64,000 nt of DNA from Luteibacter aegosomaticola (GTDB lineage: Bacteria > Pseudomonadota > Gammaproteobacteria > Xanthomonadales > Rhodanobacteraceae), in the NCBI RefSeq assembly GCF_023078475.1, contig NZ_CP095741.1, positions 1,488,001 to 1,552,000 on the forward strand. Reading direction: 5' to 3'. Positions 61,941-64,000 of this stretch are shown piece by piece. Below the pieces are notes generated by a model, which worked only from the letters and a program-made list of their open reading frames with translations, did no database searches and was not told the DNA's origin. Every line of letters starts with the position of its first letter. Position 1 is the first letter of the stretch. Made by a program: the position numbers and the translations under genes.

Positions 61941-64000
61941 ATGAATCGCAATACCCTTTCGGCAGCGATCGCGTTCTCGCTTTGCCTTGTGGCCGGCACC
62001 GCTGCGGCCCAGGACAGCCAGGCGCAAGAGGCCCCGGCTAGCACGACGACCACGCAGCGTTCGAACGTCTCCTCGTCCTCGAACACCACCAACGACAACG
62101 CCACCCGCCGCGCCGCCGAGCAGATGAGCGCCGTGCAGGTGCGTGCGAGCTCGCTGTCGCTGGGCGGTGGCCTCATGTCCATCCAGGACGCCCCGAAAGC
62201 CGTTTCGACCATCTCCCGTGACGCCATCAAGCAGGCTGCCCCGGGCGCGACCTTCATCCAGGCGATCGACTCGATCCCGGGCGTGGTGTCCTCCACCGAT
62301 GACGTCACCGGCACCAACGACGGCAACATCAGCATTCGTGGCTTTCCCATCGACGAAGTGGGCGTGACCGTCAACGGCGCCCCGATCAACGACAGCGGCA
62401 ACTACAAGATCTACCCGACCGAGTACGGCGACACCGAGAACATGGGTGACATCACCGTGCAGCAGGGTTACCCGGACAACGACACGCCGATCTCCGGCGC
62501 GGCCGGTGGTTCGATCGCGTGGGTGACGGTCGATCCGTCGCACACCGCTGGCCTCGATTTCAGCCAGTCGCTCGGCCAGAACAGCTACCACCGCACCTTC
62601 TTCCGCCTGAACACCGGCGACACCGGCCCGGTGCGTTCGTGGCTCTCGTACTCGAACAACGAAACCGAACTGTGGCGCGGCCGCGGTAAGGCGAAGATCA
62701 CCAAGGTCGACGGCAAGTCGGTCTGGACGATCGACGACCGCAACTCGGTGACCTTCTCGGTGCAGTACAACCGCGAAGTGAAGACCAACTACGAAAGCCT
62801 GACCAAGGCCCAGGTGGCGCAGCAGTACAAGCAGAGCTACGCCAGCGTCTACACGCCGGGCAGCACCAGCAGTAACTTCTACGCGCTGCACCAGAACCCG
62901 TTCCGTAACTACCTGGCCAGCGCCGACGGTGAGTTCACCTTCACCGACAGCCTGCGCCTGAGCGTGGTGCCGTACTTCCAGTACGGTGAAGGCGGCGGCG
63001 GCTCTGGCAGCACCGTGACCGAGAATGCGCTGGCTAACGGCAACTACTACCACTCGGTGAACTACGACCTCGACGGCGACGGCAAGCTCAGCGGCACCAA
63101 GCTGGTCAACTCGTTCAGCAACTCGATCACCTACCGTCCGGGCATCATCGCCAAGCTCAACCAGGACCTGACCGATAACAACAGCCTGGAATACGGCCTG
63201 TGGTGGGAGCGTCCGCGCCAGCAGCAGGATCAGGTCTTCGTGCCGGTCGATCCGGAAACGGGCATCCCGGTGGATACGTGGGCCAAGACCCAGCGCATCT
63301 CGTTCCCGGATGGCACGGCGCAGAAGTCGTACATCAACTACACGACGACGACCAACGAAAAGGCCTTCATCACCGACAACTGGACCCCGACCGACAAGCT
63401 GACCTTCACCGGCAGCCTGGCGTACGTCTGGTCGAAGCGCGACGGTGACGTCTACGAGTACCCGGATTCGATCGGCTCGATCAGCACGGCCGGCAAGGTC
63501 ACCGCGACGAATGCCGCTTACGGCACCTCGGTCAACAAGACCTTCCACAAGTTCACCCCGTCGGGTGGCGTGAAGTACCAGCTCAACGACCAGAACCAGT
63601 TCTACTTCGGCATGGGCAAGACCTTCCGCGCTCCGATCAACGGCGCGATCCTGTCGAACGCCCTGTACGGCAATGGCACGGCGAAGGCCGCTCCGCTGCC
63701 GAACAAGCCGGAAACCTCGGTGACGGCCGACCTCGGCTGGCGTTTCTACGGCGATAGCTTCTCGGCTAACGTCGACGCCTACGCCTCCAACTTCAACAAC
63801 AAGCAGGTGTCGGGCTACGACGAGAACACGGGTCTTACCGTGTACACGCAGCTGCCCAAGGTGCACATGCGCGGCCTGAACTCGGAAGTCAGCTACAAGC
63901 TGGACGAGAACTGGTCGGTGTATGCGAACTACAACTACACCCGCTCGCTGATGCAGGCCAACCTGGATTCGCTGGGCGACGGCATCTACTACACCAAGGG
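61941..64000 (+). CDS. TonB-dependent outer-membrane receptor, 3' end outside the window
   Basis: About 686 codons are visible from MNRNTLSAAIAFSLCLVAGTAAA, a signal peptide. A Ser/Thr/Asn-rich linker follows, then the plug domain (about 65-180) with QDAPKAVSTISRDAI, SIPGVVSSTDDV and ISIRGFPIDEVGVTVNGAPI, then the start of a 22-strand barrel with alternating aromatic strands (NYNYTRSLMQAN at the edge). The final barrel strand is missing. Substrate unknown: it could be a siderophore, carbohydrate or cobalamin-type ligand, since xanthomonads have many such receptors. No FecR/FecI-type N-terminal signalling domain is seen. Confidence 0.93.
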   Translation, partial: MNRNTLSAAIAFSLCLVAGTAAAQDSQAQEAPASTTTTQRSNVSSSSNTTNDNATRRAAEQMSAVQVRASSLSLGGGLMSIQDAPKAVSTISRDAIKQAAPGATFIQAIDSIPGVVSSTDDVTGTNDGNISIRGFPIDEVGVTVNGAPINDSGNYKIYPTEYGDTENMGDITVQQGYPDNDTPISGAAGGSIAWVTVDPSHTAGLDFSQSLGQNSYHRTFFRLNTGDTGPVRSWLSYSNNETELWRGRGKAKITKVDGKSVWTIDDRNSVTFSVQYNREVKTNYESLTKAQVAQQYKQSYASVYTPGSTSSNFYALHQNPFRNYLASADGEFTFTDSLRLSVVPYFQYGEGGGGSGSTVTENALANGNYYHSVNYDLDGDGKLSGTKLVNSFSNSITYRPGIIAKLNQDLTDNNSLEYGLWWERPRQQQDQVFVPVDPETGIPVDTWAKTQRISFPDGTAQKSYINYTTTTNEKAFITDNWTPTDKLTFTGSLAYVWSKRDGDVYEYPDSIGSISTAGKVTATNAAYGTSVNKTFHKFTPSGGVKYQLNDQNQFYFGMGKTFRAPINGAILSNALYGNGTAKAAPLPNKPETSVTADLGWRFYGDSFSANVDAYASNFNNKQVSGYDENTGLTVYTQLPKVHMRGLNSEVSYKLDENWSVYANYNYTRSLMQANLDSLGDGIYYTK

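Noticed and set aside
61899..63866. A 655-codon minus-strand frame opposite the TonB-dependent receptor
   Set aside because: Val/Arg/Gly-rich antisense shadow of a receptor with a clear signal peptide and plug domain.

Overview
The window looks like chromosomal DNA of a high-GC gammaproteobacterium of the Xanthomonadales. The family Rhodanobacteraceae (Luteibacter/Dyella-like) is my best guess. The basis is the miaB-phoH-ybeY-corC cluster, the petABC-sspA-sspB order, tandem type IV pilins with sigma-54 promoters, and many short palindromic intergenic repeats of the GTAGGAGCCCACC type. No tRNA, rRNA, CRISPR array, integrase or phage structural gene was seen. Genus is an inference.

Layout. 1-1022: two type IV pilin genes on the minus strand, the first cut by the window edge, each with a near-consensus sigma-54 promoter. 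1187-3996: a secreted S9 peptidase and a small membrane protein. 4202-32428 is the striking part: two paralogous operons in direct orientation. Each encodes (A) an exported giant protein (2232 and 2677 aa) with a single N-terminal YD motif, two IPT/TIG domains and 9 or 11 tandem units of about 221 aa, nearly all with a cysteine pair before an HLWNL-like motif; (B) an exported RHS/YD-repeat protein (1730 and 1706 aa) with a Kelch-like propeller in front and a short polymorphic, cysteine-rich C-terminal tip; and (C) a small exported or membrane-anchored protein placed like an immunity gene. A minus-strand pair (lipoprotein and MauG-like di-haem peroxidase) separates the two operons. The first 600 residues of the two B proteins are almost identical, while the YD shells and tips are divergent and less GC-rich. 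I see no T6SS, VgrG or PAAR genes, so this looks like a self-exported, two-component RHS system acting at the cell envelope. This is the best candidate for an undescribed system here.

32655-38854: dihydroxyacetone kinase, a DUF6869 protein, CorA, an unknown 463-aa protein and a DUF4105/Lnb-N membrane protein. 38981-42931: corC, ybeY, phoH and miaB, a conserved RNA-maturation cluster on the minus strand. 43092-45621: a lytic transglycosylase and a DegS/DegQ-type protease. 45810-49725: the bc1 complex (petABC) followed by sspA-sspB. 49887-55850: DUF3301, nadC, DUF1631, a Trm112-like protein and purEK. 56000-60319: sodB, grxD with an overlapping SDR gene, a MarC-family protein and an OlsF-like double acyltransferase. 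60343-61567: a repeat-rich region in which two inverted copies of a 138-bp MITE-like element bracket a 43-aa peptide gene. From 61941 to the edge: a partial TonB-dependent receptor.

Outside the RHS operons the genes are ordinary housekeeping or envelope functions. The other notable layer is repetitive DNA: at least two families of palindromic repeats fill the intergenic gaps from 32655 on, and in two cases supply the stop codon of the neighbouring gene.
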